Part shown: one piece after another, positions 16,139 to 25,229 of the stretch
Layout of the letters: every line of letters starts with the position of its first letter
Position numbering within the stretch: position 1 is the stretch's first letter
Source of the DNA: Roseateles_B sp041906185
GTDB lineage: Bacteria > Pseudomonadota > Gammaproteobacteria > Burkholderiales > Burkholderiaceae_C
Assembly: GCA_041906185.1 (NCBI GenBank)
Contig: JAYRJQ010000021.1
Location: 1 to 64,000 of the forward strand
Length of the DNA: 64,000 bases
Reading direction: 5' to 3'
Program-made: the position numbers and the translations under genes
The notes under the pieces: generated by a model
Database searches by the model: none
Told to the model about the DNA's origin: nothing
What the model saw: only the letters and a program-made list of their open reading frames with translations

Positions 16139-16621
16139 ATGAATTCGCCCCTCACCCATTTTGACGCCCAGGGCCAGGCCCACATGGTCGATGTGTCCGC
16201 CAAGGCCGTCACGCACCGGGTGGCCCGTGCGACAGGCAGCATCCGCATGCTGCCGGCCACGCTGGCGCTCATCCAGGGCGGCCACGCGAAGAAGGGCGAC
16301 GTGCTGGGCGTGGCGCGCATCGCCGCCATCCAGGGCGCCAAGCGCACCAGCGAACTCATCCCGCTGTGCCACCCGCTGCCCATCACCCGCGTGGCGGTGG
16401 ACTTCCGCATCGACGAGGCGGCCGCCACCGTGCACTGCGAGGCCCAGGTCGAAACGCTGGGCCAGACCGGCGTCGAGATGGAGGCCCTGACCGCCGTGCA
16501 GGTCGGCCTGCTCACCATCTACGACATGTGCAAGGCCGCCGACCGCGGCATGGTCATGCAGGGCATCCGCGTGATGGAGAAGAAGGGCGGCAAGAGCGGG
16601 GACTGGTCCGCCGAGGACTGA
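16139..16621 (+). CDS. moaC: Cyclic pyranopterin monophosphate synthase MoaC
   Basis: 160 aa, full length. MoaC converts the 3',8-cyclo-GTP formed by MoaA into cyclic pyranopterin monophosphate in molybdenum-cofactor synthesis. Visible motifs: LIPLCHPLPITRV (active-site Cys/His region), TGVEMEALTAVQVGLLTIYDMCKA and the Lys of KAADRGM. It stands alone here, with no other moa genes nearby. Confidence 0.96.
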   Translation: MNSPLTHFDAQGQAHMVDVSAKAVTHRVARATGSIRMLPATLALIQGGHAKKGDVLGVARIAAIQGAKRTSELIPLCHPLPITRVAVDFRIDEAAATVHCEAQVETLGQTGVEMEALTAVQVGLLTIYDMCKAADRGMVMQGIRVMEKKGGKSGDWSAED

Positions 16622-16643
16622 GCGCCCCGCCCGGGCGCGCCCC

Positions 16644-18425
16644 TCAGCGGAAGTCCTCGTAGCGGTAGCTGCGTTGCGGCGCCTCGCACTGGAAGGGGCG
16701 CATGGCGTGGGCCGGCCAGCGCTCGCATTCGTCGAGCCAGTCGTCCGCCGCGGCGTTGTGGAACTCCCGCAGCCGCTGCACCAGGTAGCGCGCCTTGTCC
16801 GTCTCGCCGACCGCATGGAGGGACTGCGCCCAGGCGATCATCAGCCGCACATCGATGAGGTTGTGCCCGGTGCGCTGCGCGGCCTCGAGCGTGGCCCGCG
16901 ACGCGGCCGGCACCGTGGCGGCGGCGTAGTCGGCGCCGGCCGAGAACAGCAGGCTCTGCTGCCCGCGCGCGATGCGCTCCTCCAGCGGCGGCAGGCGCGG
17001 CCCGGAGCGGTAGATGTCGACGATGTGCAGGTAGTCCCAGGCCGCGAAGAACGCGCCGCCCACCATGAGCGCACCGCCCAACTGCAGCAGGCGCCGGCGC
17101 ATGTCGCGCGGCTCGGCGGGGGTCAGGTCTTGCGCCTCGGTGGCCGGCACGGGATCGGTGGCCAGCGCCAGCCCCAGCGCGAAGGCCGTGGGCAGCAGGA
17201 AGTAGAGGTACCACAGCGGGTACTCCAGCATGCTGTGCAGGCCGATCATCAGCACCACCATCAGCGCACTGCGACGCTGCAGGGCCAGGTCGCCCTGCGC
17301 GCGCCAGGCCGCACGGCCCGCGACCCACAGCAGCCAGCCCAGGCCCCCGAGCATCAGCAGGCCCAGCGGCCAGCCCATCTCCACCAGGACCTGCATCACG
17401 AGGTTGTGGCAGTGGTCGAAGAAGGCGACGGGGCGATCCGGGAAGGGCGTGAGGGTCCAGGCGAAGTTGAAGTCTCCCCATCCCACGCCGCGCCAGGGGT
17501 GCTGTTGCAGCAAGGCCCAGGTGTTCTTCAGGACGGCCACGCGAGAGGGCGAACCGGCCCCTTCCGCCAGCCGCGCCTCGGCACCGAAGGCATGGCCGCT
17601 GACGGCCGACCACCAGTGCATGAACTGCCAGGAGGCGGCCGTCAGCAGCGGCGTGAGCAGCAGGCTCAGGCGAGCCGGCCCGCGGAGCTGCCGGTCGAAC
17701 ACGCCCCACAGCACCAGCAGCGCGACGCCGAACCACATGCCCGTGCGCGAAGCGCTGAGCACCACGCAGAACAGCAGCAGCCACAGTACGACGGGCAGCA
17801 GGGCGCGCAGCGCCGGCCGACGGCTTCCCCAGCTCTCGCTGAGCCAGACCGCCGCGATGCAGCCCCACAGCAGCAGGCTCGCGAGGTGGTTGGGCTGGCG
17901 GATGTTCCCCACGGCGCGCCCCGGGATGCCCGAGCGCGCGATCCAGGCGGCGTCCGTCCATTCCGGCACGAAGACCTGCACCAGCGACACGAGGGCACCG
18001 CCGAAGGCCGCCAGCAGCAGGCCCAGCGCCAGCCATCGGCCCCAGGCCAGGCCGTCTGCCGATGCGCCGGCGCGCGCACCGGCCAGCACGAGGACGCCGG
18101 CCATCGCCAGCGCCAGCGCGGGCAGCGCGGTGAGGGCTGTCAGCTTCACGCCCGCCACGGCACCGAGCACCGCCACGCCGATGGCCATGAGGCCCCAGCG
18201 GCTGCGCGGCAGCAGGGCAGCGCCCTCGGAAGCGCCTCTTGGCAGGGTCTGCAACAGCACCCCACCCCACAGGCCGAGCGCCAGCAGCTGGTTCAGCAGC
18301 GTGGTCGACGGCGAGAGGCTGTAGGCCAGCAGGGAGGGCAGGGTGGCGGCGAGGACGAGGGCAAGGGCGAGCGGATTCACGTCGCGCAGTCTATCCATTC
18401 GCACGCAGGGAGCCACAGGGGTCAC
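16644..18425 (-). CDS. PglL/Wzy-type O-oligosaccharyltransferase (O-antigen ligase family)
   Basis: 593 aa integral membrane protein with about 11-12 TM helices, an O-antigen-ligase/Wzy core including the loop VGWGDFNFAW and FFDHCHNLVMQ (His region typical of WaaL/PglL), and a C-terminal soluble part (~440-593). The N-terminal segment LPSLLAYSLSPSTTLLNQLLALG resembles the PglL_A domain of protein O-glycosylation enzymes. Such enzymes move a lipid-linked glycan onto pilins in the periplasm. Glycan genes and two pilins follow within 10 kb, which supports pilin glycosylation; lipid A-core ligation is the alternative. ATG at 18398 is another possible start. Confidence 0.8.
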   Translation of the reverse strand: MTPVAPCVRMDRLRDVNPLALALVLAATLPSLLAYSLSPSTTLLNQLLALGLWGGVLLQTLPRGASEGAALLPRSRWGLMAIGVAVLGAVAGVKLTALTALPALALAMAGVLVLAGARAGASADGLAWGRWLALGLLLAAFGGALVSLVQVFVPEWTDAAWIARSGIPGRAVGNIRQPNHLASLLLWGCIAAVWLSESWGSRRPALRALLPVVLWLLLFCVVLSASRTGMWFGVALLVLWGVFDRQLRGPARLSLLLTPLLTAASWQFMHWWSAVSGHAFGAEARLAEGAGSPSRVAVLKNTWALLQQHPWRGVGWGDFNFAWTLTPFPDRPVAFFDHCHNLVMQVLVEMGWPLGLLMLGGLGWLLWVAGRAAWRAQGDLALQRRSALMVVLMIGLHSMLEYPLWYLYFLLPTAFALGLALATDPVPATEAQDLTPAEPRDMRRRLLQLGGALMVGGAFFAAWDYLHIVDIYRSGPRLPPLEERIARGQQSLLFSAGADYAAATVPAASRATLEAAQRTGHNLIDVRLMIAWAQSLHAVGETDKARYLVQRLREFHNAAADDWLDECERWPAHAMRPFQCEAPQRSYRYEDFR

Positions 18426-18546
18426 ACTTCGTCACGGCCCACGGTGCGGCGGCGCCACGCGGGAGCGCTGCGCTCAAGCCACAATGTCGGCCTATGCCGC
18501 ATGACCCGCTCCGACTGCCCCGCGAACGACGCCCGGGAGCCGTCTC

Positions 18547-19674
18547 GTGAACCCGCCAGCGATCGTCCTGGTGACGACGTCCTTCCCGATCGCCGGTGAC
18601 GGCAGCGAGGCCGCGGGCTCCTTCGTGGGGGACCTGGCGCTGGAGCTCGCGCGCTTCACGCAGGTCCGCGTCGTCTGCCCGGGGCCGGCGGACGGCCAGC
18701 AGCACTGGGGCCCGGGCGTGGAGGTCTTCCGCTTCGCCGCCCCGGCCCAGGCGCTGTCCACCCTCAAGCCCTGGAAGCCCGCGGACTGGCGCTGGATCGT
18801 CCGGGTGCTGCGAGGCGGTCTGGCCGCGACGCGGGCCGCCGTCGCAGCCCAGCCCCGCTGTCAGCTCTTCGCCCTGTGGGCGCTGCCCTGCGGCGACTGG
18901 GCGCGCCGGGTGGCCCGCGAGCGCGGCATCGACTACGACGTCTGGATGCTCGGCAGCGACGTCTGGAGCCTCGGCCGTATCCCCGTCGTGCGGCAGATCC
19001 TGGCGCACACCATCCGCCAGGCCCGCAGCGCCTATGCCGACGGCTACCAGCTGGCCGACGACGCGCAGCGCATCAGCGGCCGCGCCATCGAGTTCCTGCC
19101 GAGCACCCGGCGCATCGACAGCCGGGAGATCACCCCGCGGCGCAGCCAGGCGCCGCTGCGGCTGCTGTTCCTCGGGCGCTGGCATCCCAACAAGGGGGTG
19201 GACCTGCTGCTCGACGCCCTGGCCCTCCTGAGTGACGACGACTGGTCGCGCATCGCGCATGTGGACATCCAGGGCGGCGGTCCGATGGACGCCCAGGTGC
19301 GCAGCCAGGTGGCCGCGCTGGCCGCCGCGGGACGCCCCGTCCAGGCCGGCCGCTTCCTTGGCAAGGCCGAGGCCGAGCAGGCCATCCTGGCCGCCGACTG
19401 GGTGCTTCTGCCGTCCCGCATCGAGAGCATTCCCGTCGTCTTCTCCGATGCCGTCAAGCTCGGCCGCCCGCTGGTGGCGATGCCCGTCGGCGACCTGCCC
19501 CGGCTGATGGCCACCGGCTGCGGCGTGCTGAGCGAGGCGGTGAGCGCCGACGCCTTCGCCCGGGCCCTGCGCGAGGCCCTGCGCGGCAACTTCCAGCCCG
19601 ATCCGCTGGCCATGCGCACGCTGGCCGAGCAGTTCTCCGTCGAAACCATCGCGCGGCGGCTACTGGCGCAGTAG
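18547..19674 (+). CDS. Glycosyltransferase family 4
   Basis: 375 aa from a GTG. GT-B fold: N-terminal acceptor domain with VLVTTSFPIAGDGSEAAGSF, then the donor domain starting at RLLFLGRWHPNKGVDLLLDAL and the E-x7-E-like motif region LLPSRIESIPVVFSDAVKLGRPLVA. It would transfer a sugar from a nucleotide donor to a lipid-linked glycan on the cytoplasmic face. First gene of a tight rightward cluster (18.5-23.1 kb) of glycan genes with overlapping or near-overlapping ends. Confidence 0.9.
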   Translation: MNPPAIVLVTTSFPIAGDGSEAAGSFVGDLALELARFTQVRVVCPGPADGQQHWGPGVEVFRFAAPAQALSTLKPWKPADWRWIVRVLRGGLAATRAAVAAQPRCQLFALWALPCGDWARRVARERGIDYDVWMLGSDVWSLGRIPVVRQILAHTIRQARSAYADGYQLADDAQRISGRAIEFLPSTRRIDSREITPRRSQAPLRLLFLGRWHPNKGVDLLLDALALLSDDDWSRIAHVDIQGGGPMDAQVRSQVAALAAAGRPVQAGRFLGKAEAEQAILAADWVLLPSRIESIPVVFSDAVKLGRPLVAMPVGDLPRLMATGCGVLSEAVSADAFARALREALRGNFQPDPLAMRTLAEQFSVETIARRLLAQ

Positions 19675-19686
19675 GCCGGAGATCTC

Positions 19687-20442
19687 ATGTCCGATACCCG
19701 CTCCACCTGGGAAGACCGCTCGGCCGCCTATGGCGATCAGCTGACGGGCGTCCTGTTTCGAGGCCTGTCCGACAGTGCCAATGGCGCCATCGATCACTGG
19801 CATTCCTGGCTGATCGCCACGCGCCTGGCGCCGGCACTGGCGCCCGGCGCCCAGGTGCTGGATGTCGGCTGCGGCTACGGGCGCAACTCACGGATCCTGC
19901 TGAAGGCGCGGCCTGACGTGCAGGCCGTGGGCATGGACCTCTCCAGCAACTACTGCCGGCTGTACCAGGACGCCGGGGGGCGCTGCGTCTGTGCCGACAT
20001 GGCGCAGATGCCCTTCCCGACGGCCCGGTTCGACGGGCTCATGGCCATCACCAGCCTCATGTACGCCGGCAGCCAGGCGGCGGCCGTGCTGGCCGAGATG
20101 CACCGCATCACGAAGCCCGGTGCCCTGCTGCTCCTCGTGGATCCCGGTGACGAGATCAACCGCCTGATCGCACGGCTGCGCGGCGGCCGCTCCGCCACCC
20201 CCACGGGCGGGTCCGGATTCGCACGGGAGGCCTATGTGGACCTCGTCGGCAACGCCGGCTTCGAGGTGCTGCACAAGGGCGGCAACAGCTGGCTCTCGGC
20301 CCTGCTCCTCGTGCCCGGCTTCGCCACGGGGGAGCGGCCCTGGATGCAGTCGGCGCTGGCGGCCGCGAGCCGCCGGGACTGCCGCGAGGCGGGCTATGCG
20401 GCGCATGCCCTGCATCGCTGGGTGATCGCGAGGCGGCGATGA
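19687..20442 (+). CDS. Class I SAM-dependent methyltransferase
   Basis: 251 aa. SAM-binding motif I VLDVGCGYGRNSRIL, an acidic motif II VGMDLSS and the post-motif FDGLMAITSLMYAGS. The gene starts 12 bases after the glycosyltransferase and its stop overlaps the next start (ATGA). In this setting it probably methylates a sugar or glycan lipid, but the substrate cannot be told from sequence. Confidence 0.85.
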   Translation: MSDTRSTWEDRSAAYGDQLTGVLFRGLSDSANGAIDHWHSWLIATRLAPALAPGAQVLDVGCGYGRNSRILLKARPDVQAVGMDLSSNYCRLYQDAGGRCVCADMAQMPFPTARFDGLMAITSLMYAGSQAAAVLAEMHRITKPGALLLLVDPGDEINRLIARLRGGRSATPTGGSGFAREAYVDLVGNAGFEVLHKGGNSWLSALLLVPGFATGERPWMQSALAAASRRDCREAGYAAHALHRWVIARRR

Positions 20443-21329
20443 CGTTTGACGACGCCCTGCCCGTGGCGCTCGAGTGGCTGCTCCGCCTGGGCCTGTTCCT
20501 GGCCGTCTGTGGTGCCGTGCTGCTGCACTTCGTCATGGAACCCGTCCGATGGCGGCTGGCCTATCTGGACGGCGCGCAGGGTCCGGCACAGGCGGGCCGG
20601 GTCCGCGACATCCTGTTCTGCACCACCGTGGCCACCTACATCTTCCCGTTCAAGATCGGCCTGCCGCTGCGCATGGGCCTGCTGAACCGGCTCGCCGCGA
20701 TGAACGTCCGCTTCATCGGCACGGTGCTGGCCGTCGATGGCCTGATCTCGCTGGCGGTCTGGGTCCTGGCGGCCATCGTCTGCGTCTGGATCGGCGCCTT
20801 CCAGTGGCAGCCGCCGGTGTACGTCTGGGTCGGCGCCGGCGTGATGCTGACCGCGGTCATCGTGCTCGGCGTCCGCCGCAAATGGGCCACGGGGGGAAGC
20901 GCGCAATGGAGCCAGGCGCTGACGCTGTTCCGCGATCCCTGGCGTCGCCTGAGCTGGGCCGGCAGCATCCTCCTGCTCGACGTGAGCCTCTACTGGGTGA
21001 GGCACGCGCTGCTCGTGCTGCTGGTCACTGGCCAGACGACGTGGGCCCTGGCAGGCGGCTCGGCCGGCCTGGTGGCCACGTTCGCCGGCATCATCTCCGG
21101 CCTGCCGATGGGCCTGCTGGGCTACGACGCCAGCCTGCTCGCGCTGCTCGGCGCGGCCGGCGTGCCCATCGGTGACATCATCACGATCATCACACTCAAT
21201 CGCGCGCTCAACATCGCCATGGCGGTCATGCTGGGCATCCCCGCGGGCATCCGGCTGGGCATCGGCACGGGCCTCGTCGGGATCCTGCGCAAGCTGAAGG
21301 ACATTGGCAGTGGAAAAGAACGACCATAG
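20439..21329 (+). CDS. Flippase-like integral membrane protein (UPF0104/LPG-synthase TM family)
   Basis: 296 aa with seven to eight predicted TM helices. The arrangement MEPVRWRLAY (helix-1 loop), a TYIFPFKIGLPLRMGLLNRL segment and an internal G-rich stretch AGIISGLPMGLLGYDASLLALL resembles the lysylphosphatidylglycerol-synthase TM/UPF0104 group, members of which are suspected lipid or glycolipid flippases. ATGA overlap with the upstream methyltransferase and overlap with the downstream one show a single transcription unit. Function is inferred from context only. Confidence 0.7.
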   Translation: MTFDDALPVALEWLLRLGLFLAVCGAVLLHFVMEPVRWRLAYLDGAQGPAQAGRVRDILFCTTVATYIFPFKIGLPLRMGLLNRLAAMNVRFIGTVLAVDGLISLAVWVLAAIVCVWIGAFQWQPPVYVWVGAGVMLTAVIVLGVRRKWATGGSAQWSQALTLFRDPWRRLSWAGSILLLDVSLYWVRHALLVLLVTGQTTWALAGGSAGLVATFAGIISGLPMGLLGYDASLLALLGAAGVPIGDIITIITLNRALNIAMAVMLGIPAGIRLGIGTGLVGILRKLKDIGSGKERP

Positions 21330-22032
21330 AAGCTTCTACACCGAGGAAGCCACCGGCTACGAGGCCACCCGCTACGGCTCCCCGTACGGGCGGCTCTTCC
21401 GTGCCGCCCATTTGAAGACCCTGGACGAAGTCCTCGAGCCCGCACAGCAGGTGCTGGACGTGGCCTCGGGCACCGGGCAGCTGCTGCCGGCGCTGGTCAA
21501 GTTCGGGCAGCAGGTCGTGGCCATCGACCTGACGCCCGGCATGCTGGAGGAGTCCCGCAAGCGCCATGCCCACGAGAGCCGGATCACCTACGCCGTCGGG
21601 GATGCCTCGCGGCTGCCCTATCCCGACCACTCCTTCGACATCGTGGCCAGCGCACGCTTCCTGCACCTGTTCGAGCCCGATCGGCAAGCCGCGTTCATCG
21701 CGGAGATGGCGCGCGTGCTGCGCCCGGGCGGACTGCTGGTCGTGGACTTCTACAGCTCCGACGCCCGCCGCCTGTTCTGGCTGCCCATCACCCTGTACCG
21801 GACCCTGGCCCGCAAGCGTCCGGAGAACGACTACCGGGTCGATCTCGCGTTCGCCCGCAAGACCCTCGCGGACCTCGGGCTGCGTCCCGTCGCCACCCGC
21901 GGCCTGGGCAACTTCCTGATGCTGCCGCTGCTGTGGCTGCCGCTTCGATGGCAGGTCGGCCTGGCCGTGTGGCTGGGCAAGCGTCTGCCGCAACTCTCGG
22001 AGCAGTTCCTGATGGCTGCGCGCAAGCCTTGA
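21310..22032 (+). CDS. Class I SAM-dependent methyltransferase (UbiE/Methyltransf_11-like)
   Basis: 240 aa from GTG at 21310, 8 bases after AAGGA; TTG at 21304 is less well spaced. Motif I VLDVASGTGQLLPALV, motif II VVAIDLTPGMLEESRKR, motif III ARVLRPGGLLVVDFYS. It overlaps the 3' end of the membrane protein gene by 20 bases. The hydrophobic C-terminal region (LMLPLLWLPLRWQVGLAVWLG) suggests membrane attachment, so a lipid-linked intermediate could be its substrate. Confidence 0.85.
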   Translation: MEKNDHRSFYTEEATGYEATRYGSPYGRLFRAAHLKTLDEVLEPAQQVLDVASGTGQLLPALVKFGQQVVAIDLTPGMLEESRKRHAHESRITYAVGDASRLPYPDHSFDIVASARFLHLFEPDRQAAFIAEMARVLRPGGLLVVDFYSSDARRLFWLPITLYRTLARKRPENDYRVDLAFARKTLADLGLRPVATRGLGNFLMLPLLWLPLRWQVGLAVWLGKRLPQLSEQFLMAARKP

Positions 22033-23129
22033 GCCTCGCCGGCAAGACAGGGGGCGTTGCCCGCGTGGTGCTGCTGGCACCGGGCGTCTGGGAGCCGCTG
22101 ACCGAGGGTCGCAAGCTCTATGTGACGGACCTGGCGGCCCAGCTCCGCGCCTCTGGGCTGCAGGTGGACGTCCTCGTTGGCGACCGCGATGCCGGCGGGA
22201 TGCGGGCCATCCTCCAGTGCCTGCGCCAGCTGCGCCAGCGCTGCGCCAGCCGCGAGCGCCCGGACGGCGTGGTCGTCTTCCCCTACGGCACCTTCACCGG
22301 TGCGCGCCGCTGGGCCAATGAGCTCCTGCTGCGCGCGGCGGCGGTGATCGGGCGCCTGCATGGCGTTCCCACCGTGCCCTTGTTCTACAGCTGCGCCGGC
22401 CTGTCGCTCGACCATCTGGACCGCCACTTCTCTCCCTGCCTGGCCGTCGGCGCCGCGCAGGGCGGCATCACGGCGGTGGAGCTGGCCATCTCGCGCCGGA
22501 TCCAGCCGTGGCGGCCCCTGCAGGACGCACCACGCCAGCTGCTGTTCCTGTGCGGCTATCAGCAGCCCACCGACGATGCGCTGGACGGCGTCCTGCACGA
22601 GCGGGGCCTGATGGACCTGCTGCTCGCCGGCGACGCCATCGCCCGCGACGGCTTCGAACTCACGGTGGCCATCCCCTTCCTGCGGGACGCCGGCATGCGT
22701 GCCCGGATGCAGGCCCTGGTCGAGCAGCACTGCCCGGGGCTGACGGTGCATCTGATGCAGAGCGTGGACGCGGGCGAGGTCTTCAGCGCCTTCGATGCCT
22801 TCGTCTTCCCGTACCACGTCAATCACGCGGTGTTCGTGCCGACCTCCCTGCTGGAGGCCATGACGGCCGGCATTCCCGTGGTGACGGCCGACCTGCCCAT
22901 GTACCGCGCGCTGACGCGCGGGCCCGAGGGATCGCGCTGCGGCCTGTATGTGCCGGGCGACGTCAAGGGGCTGGCCGCGTGCGTGGCCGCCCTGCGGCAG
23001 GACTATGCCGGCGCCATCGCGCTGGCGGAGCGCACGGCACAGCGGCTGCGCGACCCGGACCGCATGGCCCGCAGTGCGCAGACGGTCCTGGATCAGCTCA
23101 ACCCAGGAGCTCGCGCACCGTCGCGATGA
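22029..23129 (+). CDS. Glycosyltransferase (GT-B, family 1/4-like)
   Basis: 366 aa if started at TTG 22029, which overlaps the previous stop (TTGA). A donor-domain signature with FDAFVFPYHVNHAVFVPTSLLEAMTAGIPVV and the acidic residues of GT4 enzymes is clear, given here in outline; the N-terminal domain begins VARVVLLAPGVWEPLTEG. It is more divergent than the GT4 at 18.5 kb. Its end overlaps the convergent aminotransferase gene by 32 bases. Likely a further sugar transferase for the same glycan. Confidence 0.78.
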   Translation: MSLAGKTGGVARVVLLAPGVWEPLTEGRKLYVTDLAAQLRASGLQVDVLVGDRDAGGMRAILQCLRQLRQRCASRERPDGVVVFPYGTFTGARRWANELLLRAAAVIGRLHGVPTVPLFYSCAGLSLDHLDRHFSPCLAVGAAQGGITAVELAISRRIQPWRPLQDAPRQLLFLCGYQQPTDDALDGVLHERGLMDLLLAGDAIARDGFELTVAIPFLRDAGMRARMQALVEQHCPGLTVHLMQSVDAGEVFSAFDAFVFPYHVNHAVFVPTSLLEAMTAGIPVVTADLPMYRALTRGPEGSRCGLYVPGDVKGLAACVAALRQDYAGAIALAERTAQRLRDPDRMARSAQTVLDQLNPGARAPSR

Positions 23130-24255
23130 TCCGCGCCACGTCCTCGTCGCTCAGCTTGGCCGACAGCGGCAGGCTGACCGTCTGGCGGCCGATGGCCATG
23201 GCGTGCGGCCACTGCTCCGGACGCCAGCCGAAGCGGTCCTGGTAGTACGGGTGCTCGGGGATGGAGAGGTAGTGAACGCCGGTGCCGATCCCGGCCGCGT
23301 TCATGGCGTCCAGGAACTCGTCGCGCGACAGGCGGCATCGCGCCGCATCGACCAGGATCGTGAACAGGTGGTAGCCGTGCCGCGTGTCCGGCTCAGGGGC
23401 CGCAGGCAGGCCGATGGGCAGGTCCGCGAAGGCCTGCATGTAGCGGTCCCAGACGACCTGCCGGCGCTCCCAGCTGATATCGACGCGCGCCAGCTGGTGG
23501 ATGCCCAGCGCGGCCTGCATGTCCATCATGTTGTACTTGAAGCCGCACTCGACGACCTGGTAGTGGCGGTAGCCCTTGTCGCCGAAGCGATGCCAGGCGT
23601 CCTTGCTCATCCCATGCAGCGCCAGCACCTTGGCGCGGGCGATCTGCTCGGCATTCCCGCCCAGGATCATCCCGCCCTCGCCCGTCACCACGTTCTTGGT
23701 CACGTAGAAGCTGAAGCAGCCGAAGTCGCCGTGCGTGCCCGCCTTGCGGCCGTGGTACTCGGTCTCGATGGCGTGGGCGCAGTCCTCGATTACCACGAGC
23801 CGGTGCTTGCGGGCGATCGCGAGGATGGGGTCCATGTCGCAGGAACGCCCGGCGAAGTGCACCGGCAGGATGGCTGCGGTGCGCGGCGTGATCGCCGCCT
23901 CGATGGCCGCCGGGTCGATGTTCATCGTCACGGGGTCCACATCGGCCAGCACCGGCGTCAGTCCCGCGTGGATGATGGCGTTCACCGTGGCGCAGAAGGT
24001 CAGGGGCGTCGTGATGACTTCCGAGCCGGGCGGCAGCCGCGCCGCGACCATGCTGACGTGCAGAGCCGCGGTGCAGGAGTTGACGGCCGCCACCTGGGAG
24101 GCCGGCACGCCCTTGTAGCGGGCGAAGTCCTGCTCAAACTGCGCGACGCGCGGGCCGGTGCCCAGCCAGCCGGATTGCAGGCAGGCATTGAGCTCGGTGA
24201 TCTCGTCCTCGCCGATGGCGGGAGAACCGAAAACGAGGAACTTCTTGGCATCCAT
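23098..24255 (-). CDS. DegT/DnrJ/EryC1/StrS-family PLP aminotransferase
   Basis: 385 aa. The family converts a keto-sugar nucleotide to an amino sugar. Visible: the PLP-phosphate turn NSCTAALHVS, Asp in VVIEDCAHAIETEY, the Schiff-base Lys in FYVTKNVVTGEGG, and the C-terminal HLFTILVDAARCR...GVHYLSIPEHPYY block. It faces the glycosyltransferase cluster and would supply an amino- or acetamido-sugar for the glycan, in keeping with the unusual sugars on glycosylated pilins. Confidence 0.9.
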   Translation of the reverse strand: MDAKKFLVFGSPAIGEDEITELNACLQSGWLGTGPRVAQFEQDFARYKGVPASQVAAVNSCTAALHVSMVAARLPPGSEVITTPLTFCATVNAIIHAGLTPVLADVDPVTMNIDPAAIEAAITPRTAAILPVHFAGRSCDMDPILAIARKHRLVVIEDCAHAIETEYHGRKAGTHGDFGCFSFYVTKNVVTGEGGMILGGNAEQIARAKVLALHGMSKDAWHRFGDKGYRHYQVVECGFKYNMMDMQAALGIHQLARVDISWERRQVVWDRYMQAFADLPIGLPAAPEPDTRHGYHLFTILVDAARCRLSRDEFLDAMNAAGIGTGVHYLSIPEHPYYQDRFGWRPEQWPHAMAIGRQTVSLPLSAKLSDEDVARIIATVRELLG

Positions 24256-24322
24256 GGTCAGGGCCCTGTCGTGTCAGCGGTCAAGGGAGGGGTTCGTTGG
24301 GGGCGGCGACGCCATGCGGCCG

Positions 24323-25189
24323 TCAGTCGCGCCCGCGGTACATCAGGGCGGTGATCTGCTCGGAGATCAAGCCCATCAGAAACACCATCACGCTGCCGGT
24401 GTACAGCAGCGCGCTCATGTTGGTGAAACGGCCGGTGTGCACCCACGTCCAGCCGTACCAGAACGAGGCCAGCGAGAACAGCACCAGCGCGATGGGCGCG
24501 AAGATCTTCAGCGGCGAGAACAGCGTGCCGATCTTGAAGATGATCAGCAGGAAGCGCGTGCCGTCGCGCAGCAGGCGGATGTGGCTCTGACCGATGCGGC
24601 GGGCCGCATGGATGGGCACGTAGGCCACCGAGTAGCCGGCCCGGAAGAAGGCCATGGTACTGGTGGTCGGGTAGGAGAAGCCGTTCGGCAACAGGTAGAG
24701 GAACTCGCGGAACTTGTCGGCTCGCACGGCCCGGAAACCGGAGGTGAGGTCTTCCACGCGGTGGCCGGTCATCCAGCTGGCGAGGCGGTTGTAGAAGCCG
24801 TTGGCCAGCCCGCGGCCGACGCTCGCCTGCGAGCCCTTCTGGCGGGCCCCCACGACGAGGTCATGCCCGGACTCGATGAGCGCCAGGAGTCGGTGAATGT
24901 CCGCCGGGTCGTGCTGGCCGTCGGCGTCCATGAACACGATCACGTCGCCGCCGGCTGCGCGGGCGCCCGTCTTGATCGCGGCGCCGTTGCCCTTGCTGTA
25001 GGGGTGGCTGACCACGCGGGCCCCGGCGTCCGCCGCGACCGTGGCCGTGGCGTCCGAGGAGCCGTCGTTCACAACCAGCACCTCGGCGTCGGGCAACAGC
25101 TCACGCAGCCGGGCGACCGTCGCGCCGACGGCAGCGGCTTCATTCTTGGCGGGCAATACGACACTGAGTCGGGTCATCATGGGGCTCAC
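24323..25189 (-). CDS. Polyprenyl-phosphate glycosyltransferase, GT2 family with C-terminal TM helices
   Basis: 288 aa from a GTG 4 bases after GGAGG (ATG at 25177 also possible). GT-A domain with SVVLPAKNEAAAVGATV, VLVVNDGSSDAT and the metal-binding DAD in VIVFMDADGQHDP; two TM helices near the C-terminus (~225-250 and 260-282). Resembles dolichol/undecaprenyl-phosphate mannosyl- or glucosyltransferases (DPM1/GtrB), which make the lipid-linked monosaccharide donors used by GT-C enzymes. A GT-C-like gene lies directly upstream, so the two may act together. Confidence 0.88.
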   Translation of the reverse strand: MSPMMTRLSVVLPAKNEAAAVGATVARLRELLPDAEVLVVNDGSSDATATVAADAGARVVSHPYSKGNGAAIKTGARAAGGDVIVFMDADGQHDPADIHRLLALIESGHDLVVGARQKGSQASVGRGLANGFYNRLASWMTGHRVEDLTSGFRAVRADKFREFLYLLPNGFSYPTTSTMAFFRAGYSVAYVPIHAARRIGQSHIRLLRDGTRFLLIIFKIGTLFSPLKIFAPIALVLFSLASFWYGWTWVHTGRFTNMSALLYTGSVMVFLMGLISEQITALMYRGRD

Positions 25190-25229
25190 AAGGCCTCCGG
25201 TACATCATGGGCAGCCTGCCCGGGCGGCA